Shown: positions 53,220 to 62,750, counted from the first letter of the stretch. The stretch: DNA of 64,000 nt from Flavobacterium ginsengisoli (GCF_029625315.1 NZ_CP121110.1:4554501-4618500); one strand, 5' to 3'. The notes: generated from the letters alone by a model not told the origin. Numbers and translations are program-made.

Positions 53220-54764
53220 ATGGAAAATTTCAAAAACTTAAACCCTGTTAAGGTCGACAAAACCACAATTATCAACTTAGAAAAAGGAAAGTTGCCACCG
53301 CAAGCTCTTGACTTGGAAGAGGCTGTGCTTGGTGCGATGATGATTGATAAAAAAGGGGTAGATGATGTAATTGATATTTTGCAAGCCGAAGCTTTTTACA
53401 AAGACGCGCACAAACATATTTTTGAAGCGATTTTACAACTTTTTACCGAAACGCAGCCAATTGATATCTTAACCGTTTCGACTCAGTTAAAGAAAAACGG
53501 AAAGTTAGATTTAGCAGGTGGAGATTTTTATTTGATTCAGCTTACGCAGAAAATTGCTTCATCGGCGCATATCGAATTTCACTCACGTATCATTCTTCAG
53601 AAATTTATTCAAAGAAGTTTAATTAGAATTTCTTCAGAAATTATCGAAGCATCATATGATGAAAGTGCTGACGTTTTTGATTTATTGGATCAAGCTGAAT
53701 CTAAATTATACGAAGTAACACAAGGAAATATCAAGCGTAGTTCTGAAACCGCACAGAGTTTAGTTTTACAAGCTAAAAAGAAAATTGAGGAAATTTCTAA
53801 AAAAGAAGGATTAAGTGGTGTAGAAACTGGTTTTCATAATTTAGATAAGCTAACTTCTGGATGGCAACCGAGTGATTTAATTATTATCGCGGCGAGACCA
53901 GCGATGGGAAAAACGGCATTTGTACTTTCTATGGCCAGAAATATTGCGATCCAATATGGACATGGAGTGGCTTTGTTTTCCCTAGAGATGGCATCTGTTC
54001 AGTTAATTACGAGGCTTATTTCTTCTGAAACAGGTTTGTCTTCAGAAAAATTACGTACAGGTAAATTAGAGGCTCACGAATGGACAATGTTGAGTACTAA
54101 AGTGAAAGATTTAGAGAAAGCACCTTTGTTTATTGATGACACACCTTCGCTTTCTATTTTCGATTTAAGAGCAAAGTGCCGTCGTTTAGCATCGCAACAT
54201 GGTATTAAAATTATCATTATAGATTATTTGCAGTTGATGACTGCAGGAGGAAATGCTAAAGGAGGAGGAAATCGTGAGCAGGAAATTTCGACAATTTCTC
54301 GAAACTTAAAAGCTTTGGCAAAAGAACTTAACGTTCCTGTTATTGCACTTTCTCAGTTATCGCGTGCCGTTGAAACGCGTGGTTCTAGTAAAAGACCGTT
54401 ACTTTCGGATCTTCGTGAATCTGGAGCGATTGAGCAAGATGCTGATATCGTTTCGTTTTTATACCGACCAGAATATTACAAAATTGAAGAATGGGATGAT
54501 GAAGAAGCTTCTCCAACTGCCGGCCAAGCTGAAATTATGATTGCAAAACACCGTAATGGTGGTATTGAGAACATTCGTTTGAAGTTTTTAGGACACTTAG
54601 GAAAATTTGATAACCTTGATGATTTTTCAGGTAATTATGATGATTTGCCGTCAAAAATGAATCATGATGATAATTCATTTATTACTAATAATCTGCCTTC
54701 GGCTAATGAAGCCTTCGGAAGTAATTTAAATGATGACGATGATGATAGCGATGTTCCGTTTTAA
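53220..54764 (+). CDS. dnaB: Replicative DNA helicase DnaB
   Basis: 514 aa. N-terminal DnaB domain (PPQALDLEEAVLGAMMIDKKGVDDVIDIL), linker, then the RecA-like motor with Walker A ARPAMGKTAF, Walker B IIIIDYLQLM, DLRESGAIEQDADIV and the arginine-finger region KHRNGGIENIRLKF. The acidic tail NDDDDDSDVPF is typical of the phylum. No intein is present. Confidence 0.97.
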   Translation: MENFKNLNPVKVDKTTIINLEKGKLPPQALDLEEAVLGAMMIDKKGVDDVIDILQAEAFYKDAHKHIFEAILQLFTETQPIDILTVSTQLKKNGKLDLAGGDFYLIQLTQKIASSAHIEFHSRIILQKFIQRSLIRISSEIIEASYDESADVFDLLDQAESKLYEVTQGNIKRSSETAQSLVLQAKKKIEEISKKEGLSGVETGFHNLDKLTSGWQPSDLIIIAARPAMGKTAFVLSMARNIAIQYGHGVALFSLEMASVQLITRLISSETGLSSEKLRTGKLEAHEWTMLSTKVKDLEKAPLFIDDTPSLSIFDLRAKCRRLASQHGIKIIIIDYLQLMTAGGNAKGGGNREQEISTISRNLKALAKELNVPVIALSQLSRAVETRGSSKRPLLSDLRESGAIEQDADIVSFLYRPEYYKIEEWDDEEASPTAGQAEIMIAKHRNGGIENIRLKFLGHLGKFDNLDDFSGNYDDLPSKMNHDDNSFITNNLPSANEAFGSNLNDDDDDSDVPF

Positions 54765-54770
54765 TAAAAC

Positions 54771-54797
54771 AAAAAGCCTTATTATTAAGGCTTTTTT
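54771..54797 (+). terminator. Terminator after dnaB
   Basis: AAAAAGCCTTA / TAAGGCTTTTT hairpin with a T-run. Confidence 0.8.
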
Positions 54798-54900
54798 TAT
54801 GTTTTTATGTTAATTGTAGAATAAAAATCAGTAGTTTAGCTAAACCAATTATAAACTATTATTTTTTTTTAATTATTAACCAATTAACAAATTTTAAATT

Positions 54901-55251
54901 ATGAATGAAGAAACTTTTCCAGGACCTATTCAGATTCCTGTAGCTACTGCAAACGAGTGGGAGCAAAGATATCAAGATGATCAAAGCGTTGAAGATGCTA
55001 AGAAAAAAGTAAAAGCTTTCTTAGTACCAAGAGAAAGTTTGAAAAAAGTACTTGAGCTTGACACAGATGCTGTTTGGGCTTATATTGGAATTAACGATCA
55101 AAAAGAAAAAACATTACTTTTCGTAGGAGCCCAATATGATGAGAAAACTGGTAAATACATAAATGTTTATGGTAAAGCCGACGGATTAGGTGGCGACGAA
55201 GCTGCTGAAGAAGTAGTTTACGATGGTTCACGTCCAAGCCCTCCTTTTTAA
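54901..55251 (+). CDS. Conserved-looking small protein of unknown function
   Basis: 116-aa soluble protein (NEWEQRYQDDQSVEDAKKKVKAFLVPRESLKKVLELDTDAVWAYIGINDQKEKTLLFVGAQYDEKTGKY) ending in RPSPPF. It shows a mixed alpha/beta pattern with no family recognised. It is 17 bp upstream of a seven-helix membrane protein and the histidine kinase/response-regulator genes, so it may belong to that signalling operon. Confidence 0.7.
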   Translation: MNEETFPGPIQIPVATANEWEQRYQDDQSVEDAKKKVKAFLVPRESLKKVLELDTDAVWAYIGINDQKEKTLLFVGAQYDEKTGKYINVYGKADGLGGDEAAEEVVYDGSRPSPPF

Positions 55252-55268
55252 TTTTTGATAGTAAAAAA

Positions 55269-55901
55269 ATGATTGATTTTTTAATATATTCAGGTTATTT
55301 GATTTTATTAATTGATCTAGTACTATATTCAATTAGCTTTTTCCGCAAGGAAAAAGCTAATGTTTTTTTTGTTTCTTACTTGGCATTTATATTTTTAATA
55401 CAAATTTCAATGGAAATATTGTATTCGCTAAAAATGAATAACTTGTTTTTGGTCAATAGTTTTTTTATTGGTCAAATGATATTACTGGGTTTATTTTACA
55501 ATTCGATTCTACATATTAAAATTCAAAAGCAATTTGTAAAAATTAGCCTTTTTCTTGCTCTGCTTGTACTGACAATACAATTTATTAAGACGCCACAAGA
55601 ATTTTTAAAATTTAATTTGTTTGAAATTACTTTGACATCGTTGCTAATAGTTGTTTTTGCATTGATACATTTCTACAATATGCTCACAGAAAACAAGACC
55701 TATTATTATGTAAATATGGGTATAATGTTATACTTGCTTTCAAGTACAGTATTGTACATTATAGGTAATTTAACGTCGGTCTTAAATAATGATCTAAAAT
55801 ATTTGAGTTGGCAGTTAAATGCATTTTTGAATATTATTTATTATCTGTTTATTTTGTATGAATGGAAAGTTAGTTTTTCAAAAAAAGGTTTACAAAACTA
55901 A
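55269..55901 (+). CDS. Seven-helix membrane protein, putative sensory input module
   Basis: 210 aa with about seven hydrophobic helices and little loop (FLIYSGYLILLIDLVLYSI.., LFEITLTSLLIVVFALIHFYNML.., YVNMGIMLYLLSSTVLYIIG..). It resembles 7TM regions found fused to or next to kinases. It ends 22 bp before a histidine kinase with only one short helix of its own, so it could be the sensing part; this is inference. Confidence 0.65.
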   Translation: MIDFLIYSGYLILLIDLVLYSISFFRKEKANVFFVSYLAFIFLIQISMEILYSLKMNNLFLVNSFFIGQMILLGLFYNSILHIKIQKQFVKISLFLALLVLTIQFIKTPQEFLKFNLFEITLTSLLIVVFALIHFYNMLTENKTYYYVNMGIMLYLLSSTVLYIIGNLTSVLNNDLKYLSWQLNAFLNIIYYLFILYEWKVSFSKKGLQN

Positions 55902-55923
55902 TTTGTATTATTAAACGTAGATT

Positions 55924-56714
55924 ATGAACTCCAATTCAATCCCCGAAAAAGAATTAGTTGCTATAATATTATATATCTCTCTGTTTTTTATAATTGTTGC
56001 AGTCGCATTAATAATATTCTTTTACTTTTCTAGAAAAAAATAATTCAGAAAGAATTAGAGAAAATAGATTTAATACTTCGATATCAAAAAGAACAGCTAC
56101 ATGCTATTATTGTTACACAAGAGGAAGAACGCAAAAGAATTGCGCAAGATCTTCATGATGATATTAGTTCAAAATTAAACATTGTTTCCTTAAACAGTCA
56201 TTTGCTTACAGCTCCAAACCTTACAGAGGCTGAAACAGCTGAAATTACAGAAAATATAATCGCTTTAACAACAAAGGCATTAGATAATTCTAGAAAAATT
56301 GCGCATAATTTATTGCCACCAGTTTTTGAAAAATTTGGCTTAAATGCTGGTATCGAGGAATTGTGTGAAGAATTTGAATCTAGTAAGTCTGTCAAAACAT
56401 ATTATAAAAATGAAATTGATTTTGATGAGAAAGAAATAGACAGACATTTACATATTTTTAGAATCCTACAAGAATTAATGAATAATTCGATTCGTCATGG
56501 AAAAGCATCTGAGATATGGATTTCTTTTGCCACTAAAGATGGAGTAAATATTTGTGACTATAAAGATAACGGAGTTGGTTTTGATAGTTCGAATGCCGAA
56601 AATCAAAAAGGTTTAGGAATGAAAAATATCGATAGCCGAATATCATTTTTACAAGGAACAATTGAAATTAACTCTGAAATTAATAACGGTATTGTTGTAA
56701 ATTTTACATTTTAG
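55924..56714 (+). CDS. Sensor histidine kinase, HisKA_3 type (frameshifted)
   Basis: The repaired protein is 263 aa. One membrane helix (about 12-36: VAIILYISLFFIIVAVALII) leads into a coiled segment and the H-box EEERKRIAQDLHDDISSKLN. The ATPase domain has the N-box LQELMNNSIRHGKA, G1 DYKDNGVGFD and G2 KGLGMKNIDSRI. The frame breaks at A7 (56034-56040); one more A joins FSRKK to IIQKELEKIDLILRYQKEQL. It faces a NarL-type regulator gene 114 bp downstream, its obvious partner. Confidence 0.88.
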
Positions 56715-56828
56715 GTCAAATTATGTGTTTTATGAAGCTTTTTGGTCAATAAAATAGGGTATTTAGACTTTTTCTAATTCATATTTTGTAATTTCGATAA
56801 ACCAAATAAACGACCAAAAACAAATAAG

Positions 56829-57494
56829 ATGAATCCTGCTATTAAAATTGCTCTAGTCGATGATGAAATTTTGTTTCGAAAAGGAATTTCTTTTTTATTG
56901 CAAAGAGAAGAAAATATTGACGTTATTTTTGAGGCTTCAAATGGTGACGAGTTAATTTCTCAATTAAATGAAAGAGAAATTAAACCAGATATAATAATAA
57001 TGGACTTAAAGATGCCAATCTTAAACGGTGTCGAAGCCACAAAAATTATTAGAAAACTATTTCCCGACATTAAGATCATTGCATTGACTAGTTACGATAC
57101 CAAATCGTTTATTGCCAATATGATTCAAGTTGGAGCTGTAGCATACTTAATTAAAAATACTACTCCAAAAGATTTGATTCTTACAATCAATGAGGTCGCA
57201 AAAAAAGGATTCTATTATAACGAAAATGTCTTAAAAACAATTCAAGATACAATAGTTTCTCCTAAAAATGCCAGAGGCGGTTTAGAAACGAATTTCCTTT
57301 CACCTCGTGAAATTGAAATTCTGCAATTAATCTGTCAGCAGAAAACTACTGCAGAAATTGCAGAACATCTTTTTTTAAGTCCAAGAACAATCGAAGGACA
57401 CAGAAACAATTTATTGCTTAAAACAGAATCGCGAAATATTGCCGGTTTGGTTGTCTACGCTATTCAAAATGATTTGGCAGTTTTAACAATTTAA
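56829..57494 (+). CDS. NarL/LuxR-family response regulator
   Basis: 221 aa. Receiver domain 1-125 (LVDDE acidic pair, phospho-Asp in IIIMDLKMP, conserved Thr in ALTS, Lys in YLIKNTTP) and GerE helix-turn-helix (LSPREIEILQLICQQKTTAEIAEHLFLSPRTIEGHRNNLLLKT). It is the partner of the upstream kinase; targets unknown. Confidence 0.93.
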   Translation: MNPAIKIALVDDEILFRKGISFLLQREENIDVIFEASNGDELISQLNEREIKPDIIIMDLKMPILNGVEATKIIRKLFPDIKIIALTSYDTKSFIANMIQVGAVAYLIKNTTPKDLILTINEVAKKGFYYNENVLKTIQDTIVSPKNARGGLETNFLSPREIEILQLICQQKTTAEIAEHLFLSPRTIEGHRNNLLLKTESRNIAGLVVYAIQNDLAVLTI

Positions 57495-57498
57495 AATA

Positions 57499-57624
57499 TT
57501 ATGCTGTCAAAAACTGAATTGACAGCACATAATATAATATGATTGTTATTACAAGAACACATAGTCCTATTTTCTGAATTATATTCAGACCCTTTTGCTG
57601 GTTATTACTTTCATTAAACTTCAT
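57499..57624 (-). CDS. Possible 41-aa single-helix membrane protein
   Basis: A short open frame starts MKFNESNNQQKGLNIIQKIG and continues as LCVLVITIILYYVLSIQFLTA: a polar N-terminus followed by one membrane helix (about 21-36). TACATTTG (57670-57677, minus strand) gives a -7 element 46 bp upstream. It is the only gene-like feature in the 348-bp gap between the response regulator and the next gene. Unsupported by homology. Confidence 0.4.
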   Translation of the reverse strand: MKFNESNNQQKGLNIIQKIGLCVLVITIILYYVLSIQFLTA

Positions 57625-57669
57625 AGTTGGTTTTTTTTTACAGCGATTAGTTTTATGAACCTGGGATAG

Positions 57670-57677
57670 CAAATGTA
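57670..57677 (-). promoter_or_regulatory. Possible -7 element for the small membrane ORF
   Basis: TACATTTG on the minus strand fits TAnnTTTG. A TTG lies 15 nt upstream, slightly closer than the usual 17-23. Confidence 0.35.
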
Positions 57678-57842
57678 TAGAGAATATTCTTCCAAATTAT
57701 AGGTGTTTTTACCTGTTTTTTTATTGTTTGAAAATCAATTTTCTTCAAGCTTTTTTATTTAACATTCTATATTCAACAGAAAAGATTCTAAGTGTTCTTT
57801 TTTTGCTGATGGCTTTTATATCTTTACTAAAATAATTTTCTG

Positions 57843-59102
57843 ATGAATAAGACTTTATTCTACTTTTTTATACTATTGATTACATTTAATGCTAAAGCTT
57901 CGTTTATCTTACTTCCGATGGACGAATCGACGCAGCAAAATCATTTAAAAGCATACGGAATTACTTATTGGTGTTTGAGCAGAGATTATAAAGCGAGCTG
58001 GCTTTTAAATTATCGCGGTGGTTCTTTTTTACTTCCTGATGCTGATGAAATTAGAAAAGAATGTAAAATACGAGGAGTAAGTTTTGAAGTAATTTCAGAT
58101 AGCGAACAAGCTTCTATTTTAAATGAAATTTCGAGCCCTTCTCAAAATATGGAATCTGTGATTTTAGAAAAAGCACCTAAAATTGCCGTTTATACTCCAA
58201 AAGGAAAACAACCTTGGGATGATGCCGTAACGCTAGTTCTAACTTACGCCGAAATTCCTTTTACCCCAATTTATGATGAAGAAGTTTTAAGTGATCAATT
58301 ATTAATGTACGATTGGCTTCATTTGCATCATGAAGATTTTACCGGACAATATGGAAAATTTTATGCCGCTTACAAAAATACGCCTTGGTACATCGATCAA
58401 AAGAGAGATGCCGAAGCTTTGGCAAAGAAACTAGGATACGCAAAAGTATCTCAGGAAAAAGGAGCAGTTGCTAAAAAAATTAGAGATTTTGTAATTGGAG
58501 GTGGTTTTATGTTTGCCATGTGTTCTGCGACAGATAGTTTCGATATTGCACTTGCTGCAGATGGAGTAGATATTTGCGAAGCTATGTTTGACGGAGATCC
58601 TAGTGAATCTAATTATCAGTCAAAATTAAATTATAATAATTCTTTTGCTTTTAAAAATTTTACTTTAGAAAGAAGGCCAGAGGTATATGAGTTTTCGGAT
58701 ATTGATATGACGACGAAAAGACGAATACCAATGGATAAAGATTATTTTACTTTAATGGAATTTTCTGCAAAATGGGATCCTATTCCGAGTATGTTATGCC
58801 AAAACCATACACAATTGGTAAAAGGTTTTATGGGACAAACGACTTCATTTGATACTTCATTAATAAAATCGAACATCTTAATTATGGGAACTTGCGAGTT
58901 AAACGGCGAGTCAAGATATATTCATGGAGAAAAAGGCAAAGGAATGTTTACTTTTTTTGGAGGACATGATCCAGAAGATTTTCAGCATCAGGTTGGCGAT
59001 CCTCCAACGGTTTTAGATTTACATCCGAATTCGCCTGGATATAGATTGATTTTGAACAATGTTTTATTTCCTGTCGCAAGAAAAAAGAAACTTAAAACAT
59101 AA
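57843..59102 (+). CDS. Secreted protein of unknown function (flavobacterial family)
   Basis: 419 aa with a signal peptide (MNKTLFYFFILLITFNAKA). The mature part begins SFILLPMDESTQQNHLKAYGITYW and contains APKIAVYTPKGKQPWDDAVTLVLTYAEIPFTPIYDEEVL, GGGFMFAMCSATDSFDIALA and GKGMFTFFGGHDPEDFQHQVGDPP. The latter two segments have the look of a class I amidotransferase-like or ThuA-like fold. Relatives are, from memory, labelled asparagine synthetase B in some records, but none of the AsnB nucleophile or ATP motifs is seen. It is convergent with an endonuclease-like gene. Confidence 0.7.
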   Translation: MNKTLFYFFILLITFNAKASFILLPMDESTQQNHLKAYGITYWCLSRDYKASWLLNYRGGSFLLPDADEIRKECKIRGVSFEVISDSEQASILNEISSPSQNMESVILEKAPKIAVYTPKGKQPWDDAVTLVLTYAEIPFTPIYDEEVLSDQLLMYDWLHLHHEDFTGQYGKFYAAYKNTPWYIDQKRDAEALAKKLGYAKVSQEKGAVAKKIRDFVIGGGFMFAMCSATDSFDIALAADGVDICEAMFDGDPSESNYQSKLNYNNSFAFKNFTLERRPEVYEFSDIDMTTKRRIPMDKDYFTLMEFSAKWDPIPSMLCQNHTQLVKGFMGQTTSFDTSLIKSNILIMGTCELNGESRYIHGEKGKGMFTFFGGHDPEDFQHQVGDPPTVLDLHPNSPGYRLILNNVLFPVARKKKLKT

Positions 59103-59906
59103 TTAATTTAAAGAAAACTCAACCCAGATCGGAATATGGTCTGATATTTTTTTTGCACTTTGTAAAGAATCAAAATCTTCGTAAAATTTAATAATTCCAG
59201 AATTGTTTACTTTTAGATTCAATGTCTTATAAAAGATATTGTCAAATTCTGAAGCAAGGCAAATATTGTTTTTGCATTTATGTTTTAAAGTTGTCTTTTG
59301 ATTTTTTAATACAGAATCATATCCCATTTTTTTCAACGGATTAAAAACAGAATGTTTTTCAGGACAATTAAAGTCACCTAAGAAAACGAGATTTAAATCA
59401 GGATATTCGTTTGGTAAAAATTTAAAATATTTGATTTCGGTTTCGGGCTGTTTATTTTTAGTTATTGCGTGAAAATTGACAAGAGTGATTGTCTTTTTAT
59501 TAATTTCGAACGTGGCAAAATAGGGTTCCCGGTCAATTTCTACGCTAAATTTTTTCTCTAGCCAAGGTTTGTTTTTCAATTTGGCTTTGTGAGTTTTCCA
59601 AATAAAGGCGTACCGCTCGGTTTTATAACTGCTACTAGAAGTAGGATCACTTATTTTGTAGTCCCATTTGCTTCCTTTTTGGTTAAGTATTGTGGCAAGT
59701 TTTGCTACAGTTTGTGCACCTCCATTTCCAGCTACAACTTCTTGAATTGCAATTATATCATAAGTAGATATTGTTTTGGCAATATATTCTAGATGAATAT
59801 CAGATTTCGATTTTCCAAAGTTTTCTATATTCCAAGATAGGACTTTGGTTTGTGCAAAAGATAAAAATGTAAATAATAGTAAGACAAGGCAGAGAATTCT
59901 TTTCAT
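59103..59906 (-). CDS. Secreted endonuclease/exonuclease/phosphatase-family protein
   Basis: 267 aa with a signal peptide (MKRILCLVLLLFTFLSFAQ). The DNase I-like fold shows VLSWNIENFG (metal/Asn), IIAIQEVV (Glu), VNFHAI, NLVFLGDFNCP and the terminal KISDHIPIWVEF (catalytic His). A secreted nuclease or phosphodiesterase; substrate unknown. Its stop abuts the stop of the convergent gene. Confidence 0.88.
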   Translation of the reverse strand: MKRILCLVLLLFTFLSFAQTKVLSWNIENFGKSKSDIHLEYIAKTISTYDIIAIQEVVAGNGGAQTVAKLATILNQKGSKWDYKISDPTSSSSYKTERYAFIWKTHKAKLKNKPWLEKKFSVEIDREPYFATFEINKKTITLVNFHAITKNKQPETEIKYFKFLPNEYPDLNLVFLGDFNCPEKHSVFNPLKKMGYDSVLKNQKTTLKHKCKNNICLASEFDNIFYKTLNLKVNNSGIIKFYEDFDSLQSAKKISDHIPIWVEFSLN

Positions 59907-59974
59907 GAAAAAATTTAACGGGACTAAGATTAAAACATCTCTTCCTGCAATAATTAAGCCTATCTTAAAATAAA

Positions 59975-60208
59975 TTAGTGCTTTTTGTATCGATTTTTTA
60001 AGGCAGTACCAATAATTATAATTTGTAAAACTAACAATGCTGGAATAAAAATCATTTTCCAGTCAATTTCCAACCAGCCCGTTTTTTCAGAAACAAAGGC
60101 AAAGCTTATCGATAAAAAAAGGCAAAGTAACATTGTTTTCATAACTATTTTATTTTGTGTAGTATTAATTCTAGAGAATACAATACTCGCTTTACTTTTT
60201 GGTTTCAT
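59975..60208 (-). CDS. Small two-helix membrane protein, unknown
   Basis: 77 aa, or 55 aa if translation starts at the second ATG (60142, MKTMLLCLFLSISFAFVS). Two hydrophobic segments precede a basic tail (KNRYKKH). It lies between the endonuclease and the response regulator on the same strand. No family recognised. Confidence 0.5.
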   Translation of the reverse strand: MKPKSKASIVFSRINTTQNKIVMKTMLLCLFLSISFAFVSEKTGWLEIDWKMIFIPALLVLQIIIIGTALKNRYKKH

Positions 60209-60286
60209 GGTAGGTTAATAGATTATCACAAATTTAGCAGTATAAACAGTGTAATCCTTACGGGAATCCGTAAAGCGCCATAAAAA

Positions 60287-60955
60287 TTACACCAGTCCGA
60301 AATCTTTTGCAATTGCAATTAAATGCACATTATTATTGGCCTTAAAGTAAATTTTTAGTTTATTGATTCTTTTCTCTATACTGCTTGTTCCGTTAGGAGT
60401 GATAGATGAATCTTTGAACTCTCTAGAAATACTTTCTAATATATATCCTTGAGATAAAAGTTTTAGAATAGAAATATCATATGATTCAATTTCAATTAAA
60501 GATTTGTCATTAAAATTGAACGACAAATCTGAAGAAAGTATTTTTTCTTCATTGTTAAATGTACTTTCAATAGCATTTCTTAATTCGGCAATACTGTTTC
60601 TACCTTTAGTGACATAGGCATTAATACCCAATTCATTAAAAAGATTTTTTATTCTGTAGCTTTTGTCTTCTATAGAAAAAACAATCTTTTTCAGTTTTGG
60701 CTGTACTTTGTTTATTGCTTCAATAAGTTCATCTCCGCTGGTTAAATCTACTTTTCTATGGTCAGATTTAAAAGATAAATCTGTAATCAATAAATCGTAA
60801 GGTTCTTTATCAGCCAATGCCTTTTTTACTTTAAGTAAGCCTTCATCGCAATATTTAACATGATGAATTACAGGAACTTGTAACTCTTCAAGAACTTGAA
60901 CAACTGCGATACTGATACTGTCTAGATCTTCGGCAACTAAAACTTTTTTAAACAT
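60287..60955 (-). CDS. Response regulator with divergent LuxR-like output
   Basis: 222 aa. The receiver (VLVAEDLDS, phospho-Asp in DLLITDLSF, Ser in VFSIED, Lys in AYVTKGRNS) has a longer than usual loop after the Asp (KSDHRKVDLTSG). The C-terminal helix-turn-helix (YDISILKLLSQGYILESISREFKDSSITPNGTSSIEKRINKLKIYFKANN) follows LuxR topology but is divergent in the recognition part. It starts 7 nt after the upstream TPR kinase-like gene and is its likely partner. Confidence 0.88.
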   Translation of the reverse strand: MFKKVLVAEDLDSISIAVVQVLEELQVPVIHHVKYCDEGLLKVKKALADKEPYDLLITDLSFKSDHRKVDLTSGDELIEAINKVQPKLKKIVFSIEDKSYRIKNLFNELGINAYVTKGRNSIAELRNAIESTFNNEEKILSSDLSFNFNDKSLIEIESYDISILKLLSQGYILESISREFKDSSITPNGTSSIEKRINKLKIYFKANNNVHLIAIAKDFGLV

Positions 60956-60962
60956 AATTGTC

Positions 60963-62750
60963 TTATATTGGAAATTTGAAACTTATTTTAAAACCATTTT
61001 CTGATTCTTTGTCAAAATTAAGAGTTCCTTTTATTGTTTTAATACGGTTTTCCACATTTTGTAGTCTTTTTTCTAAAATAAAATATTCAGAGCTTATTTT
61101 TTTGCCATTATCGATATACACTATTTGAATGTTTCTTTCTTCTTTTTTAAACGTTATACTCGCTAGAGATGCATCATTCAGTGTTTTCATGTGATCAAGG
61201 ATTTCCTGAAGAACACGAGAAACAGTAATTTTTTTTACACGGTCAATTTTTTTCCATGAAAAAGCATTTAAACCGTTTACAATTATATTTAGCTTTTGGT
61301 TGGTGTATCCAGAAATCATTTCTTTTAGATCTTTTTCGAAATTTTCGTTGGTAGCGATTTCACTATTTTCTCGAGAAATATTTCTGGTTTTGGAGTAAAT
61401 GTTATTTAAATAGAATAAAAATTTTTCTTTGTTTTCTTCTTCTTCGAGGTTGTAGTTTTCTGTAAATGATAAAATTTTGTCAATGTCTTTTTCAAGTTCA
61501 AATTGTAATTTTTCAGAAATACGCATTTCATTCTTAAAAACTTCGTTATTGCTTTCCTTTCTGCCTTTCGTAATTACATAAAAAATGATGAAGACTAAGC
61601 TTCCAATGCTGACAAAAATTACAACATAAGAAATGTAACTTCTGTTTTTTTGTCTTTGTAGTTCTAATTCTTTTTCTGCTTTTTGGTTTTTGAGTTCTAA
61701 ATTTTCGTCTTTATCTTTTTTTGAATTATATATAGCATCAGCAAATTGATTTTTTGCTTTTTTTCTGCTAACAGCAAGACTGTCAATCATTCTACTATAA
61801 ATTTTCCAATGTTTTTTTGAATTCTTAGCATCGTCGGCCTCAATAAGTCCAGTCAGCATATTGATTTGATTTGTTATAGATTTTGCTTTTTTAGCGCAAT
61901 TGTAAGCTTTTATTGCATTGATTTTCTTTAACTCTGGATTGTTGTATTTTGAATAATATAGATAAAAAGCATAATAATTTCCAATTAGCTCGTAATCATC
62001 GTTTAATGTAAGAGTTACTTCTAAACTTTCGTTAAGGCACTTAAAAGCTTGTTCTTTATGATTTCCAAGTCTTAGATAAGAAAGACCTAAATTATATAAT
62101 ATAGATGCACGCTGAATATTTGTATTCGAAGGAGTTATTTTATCTTCAATCTTATATTTTACAAGTGGTTCTAATAAATTTACTGCTTCTTGATATTTTT
62201 TTTGTTGCATATAGGTAAATGCAATTTCAGACAATATTCGTGCTTTTCTGAACGTTGATACGGCTTTTTTTAATGCTTTTTTATGATAATGCAAAGCCTT
62301 TTCGTTGTCATAAGTATAGTAGTAATGATAAGCCATAAATGTATAAGCATTAACAGCATACTTTACATTTGTTGTCTTATCTAAATAAGGAAAAGCTTTT
62401 ATAAGTTTAGTTTCGGCTTCATAATAATCGCCATTTCGTCGCAAGATTTCTACACTATTATTTAAAGAGCCAACATAATCATCCGCATAATCTTCTATTG
62501 GAACACATAGTGATTGTGTTTTGTTGAAATAAAAAATGGCGCTGTCGGTTTTTCCAGAATCCCAAAAAGCATTTGCCTTGTCCATCGTCTGCTTAATTTC
62601 GACGGAGTGATCGGTTTTGGTGTGATTTATTTTAAGGCTTTTTGCCCAAGAAATAGGTGTAGAATAATATAATGCTAAACCTATAATAGAGATTAACAAG
62701 CAAAAAAGGAAGATTTTTTTTCGAAAAAAGTTGAGCCAGTATTTAATCAT
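60963..62750 (-). CDS. TPR sensor with degenerate histidine-kinase domain (pseudokinase)
   Basis: 595 aa: N-terminal anchor helix (about 11-30), TPR array (about 50-330), coiled coil, a second helix (about 372-392) and a kinase-like C-terminus. Aligned by eye with its upstream neighbour, the phospho-acceptor His is Gln/Phe (KLQFELEKDIDKI against KLHDELANDIYHT). The N-box reads QEILDHMKTLN where the neighbour has QELLVNMKKHS, G1 is DNGKKI instead of DNGRGI, and G2 is KRLQNVENRI instead of NGLHNIENRI. It probably cannot phosphorylate itself and may act as a heterodimer partner or sensor. Start overlaps the neighbour's stop (TAATG). Confidence 0.85.
   Translation of the reverse strand: MIKYWLNFFRKKIFLFCLLISIIGLALYYSTPISWAKSLKINHTKTDHSVEIKQTMDKANAFWDSGKTDSAIFYFNKTQSLCVPIEDYADDYVGSLNNSVEILRRNGDYYEAETKLIKAFPYLDKTTNVKYAVNAYTFMAYHYYYTYDNEKALHYHKKALKKAVSTFRKARILSEIAFTYMQQKKYQEAVNLLEPLVKYKIEDKITPSNTNIQRASILYNLGLSYLRLGNHKEQAFKCLNESLEVTLTLNDDYELIGNYYAFYLYYSKYNNPELKKINAIKAYNCAKKAKSITNQINMLTGLIEADDAKNSKKHWKIYSRMIDSLAVSRKKAKNQFADAIYNSKKDKDENLELKNQKAEKELELQRQKNRSYISYVVIFVSIGSLVFIIFYVITKGRKESNNEVFKNEMRISEKLQFELEKDIDKILSFTENYNLEEEENKEKFLFYLNNIYSKTRNISRENSEIATNENFEKDLKEMISGYTNQKLNIIVNGLNAFSWKKIDRVKKITVSRVLQEILDHMKTLNDASLASITFKKEERNIQIVYIDNGKKISSEYFILEKRLQNVENRIKTIKGTLNFDKESENGFKISFKFPI

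Noticed and set aside
57843..59102. Asparagine synthetase B
   Set aside because: The protein is secreted and lacks the N-terminal Cys nucleophile and the ATP pyrophosphatase loop, so the name would mislead.
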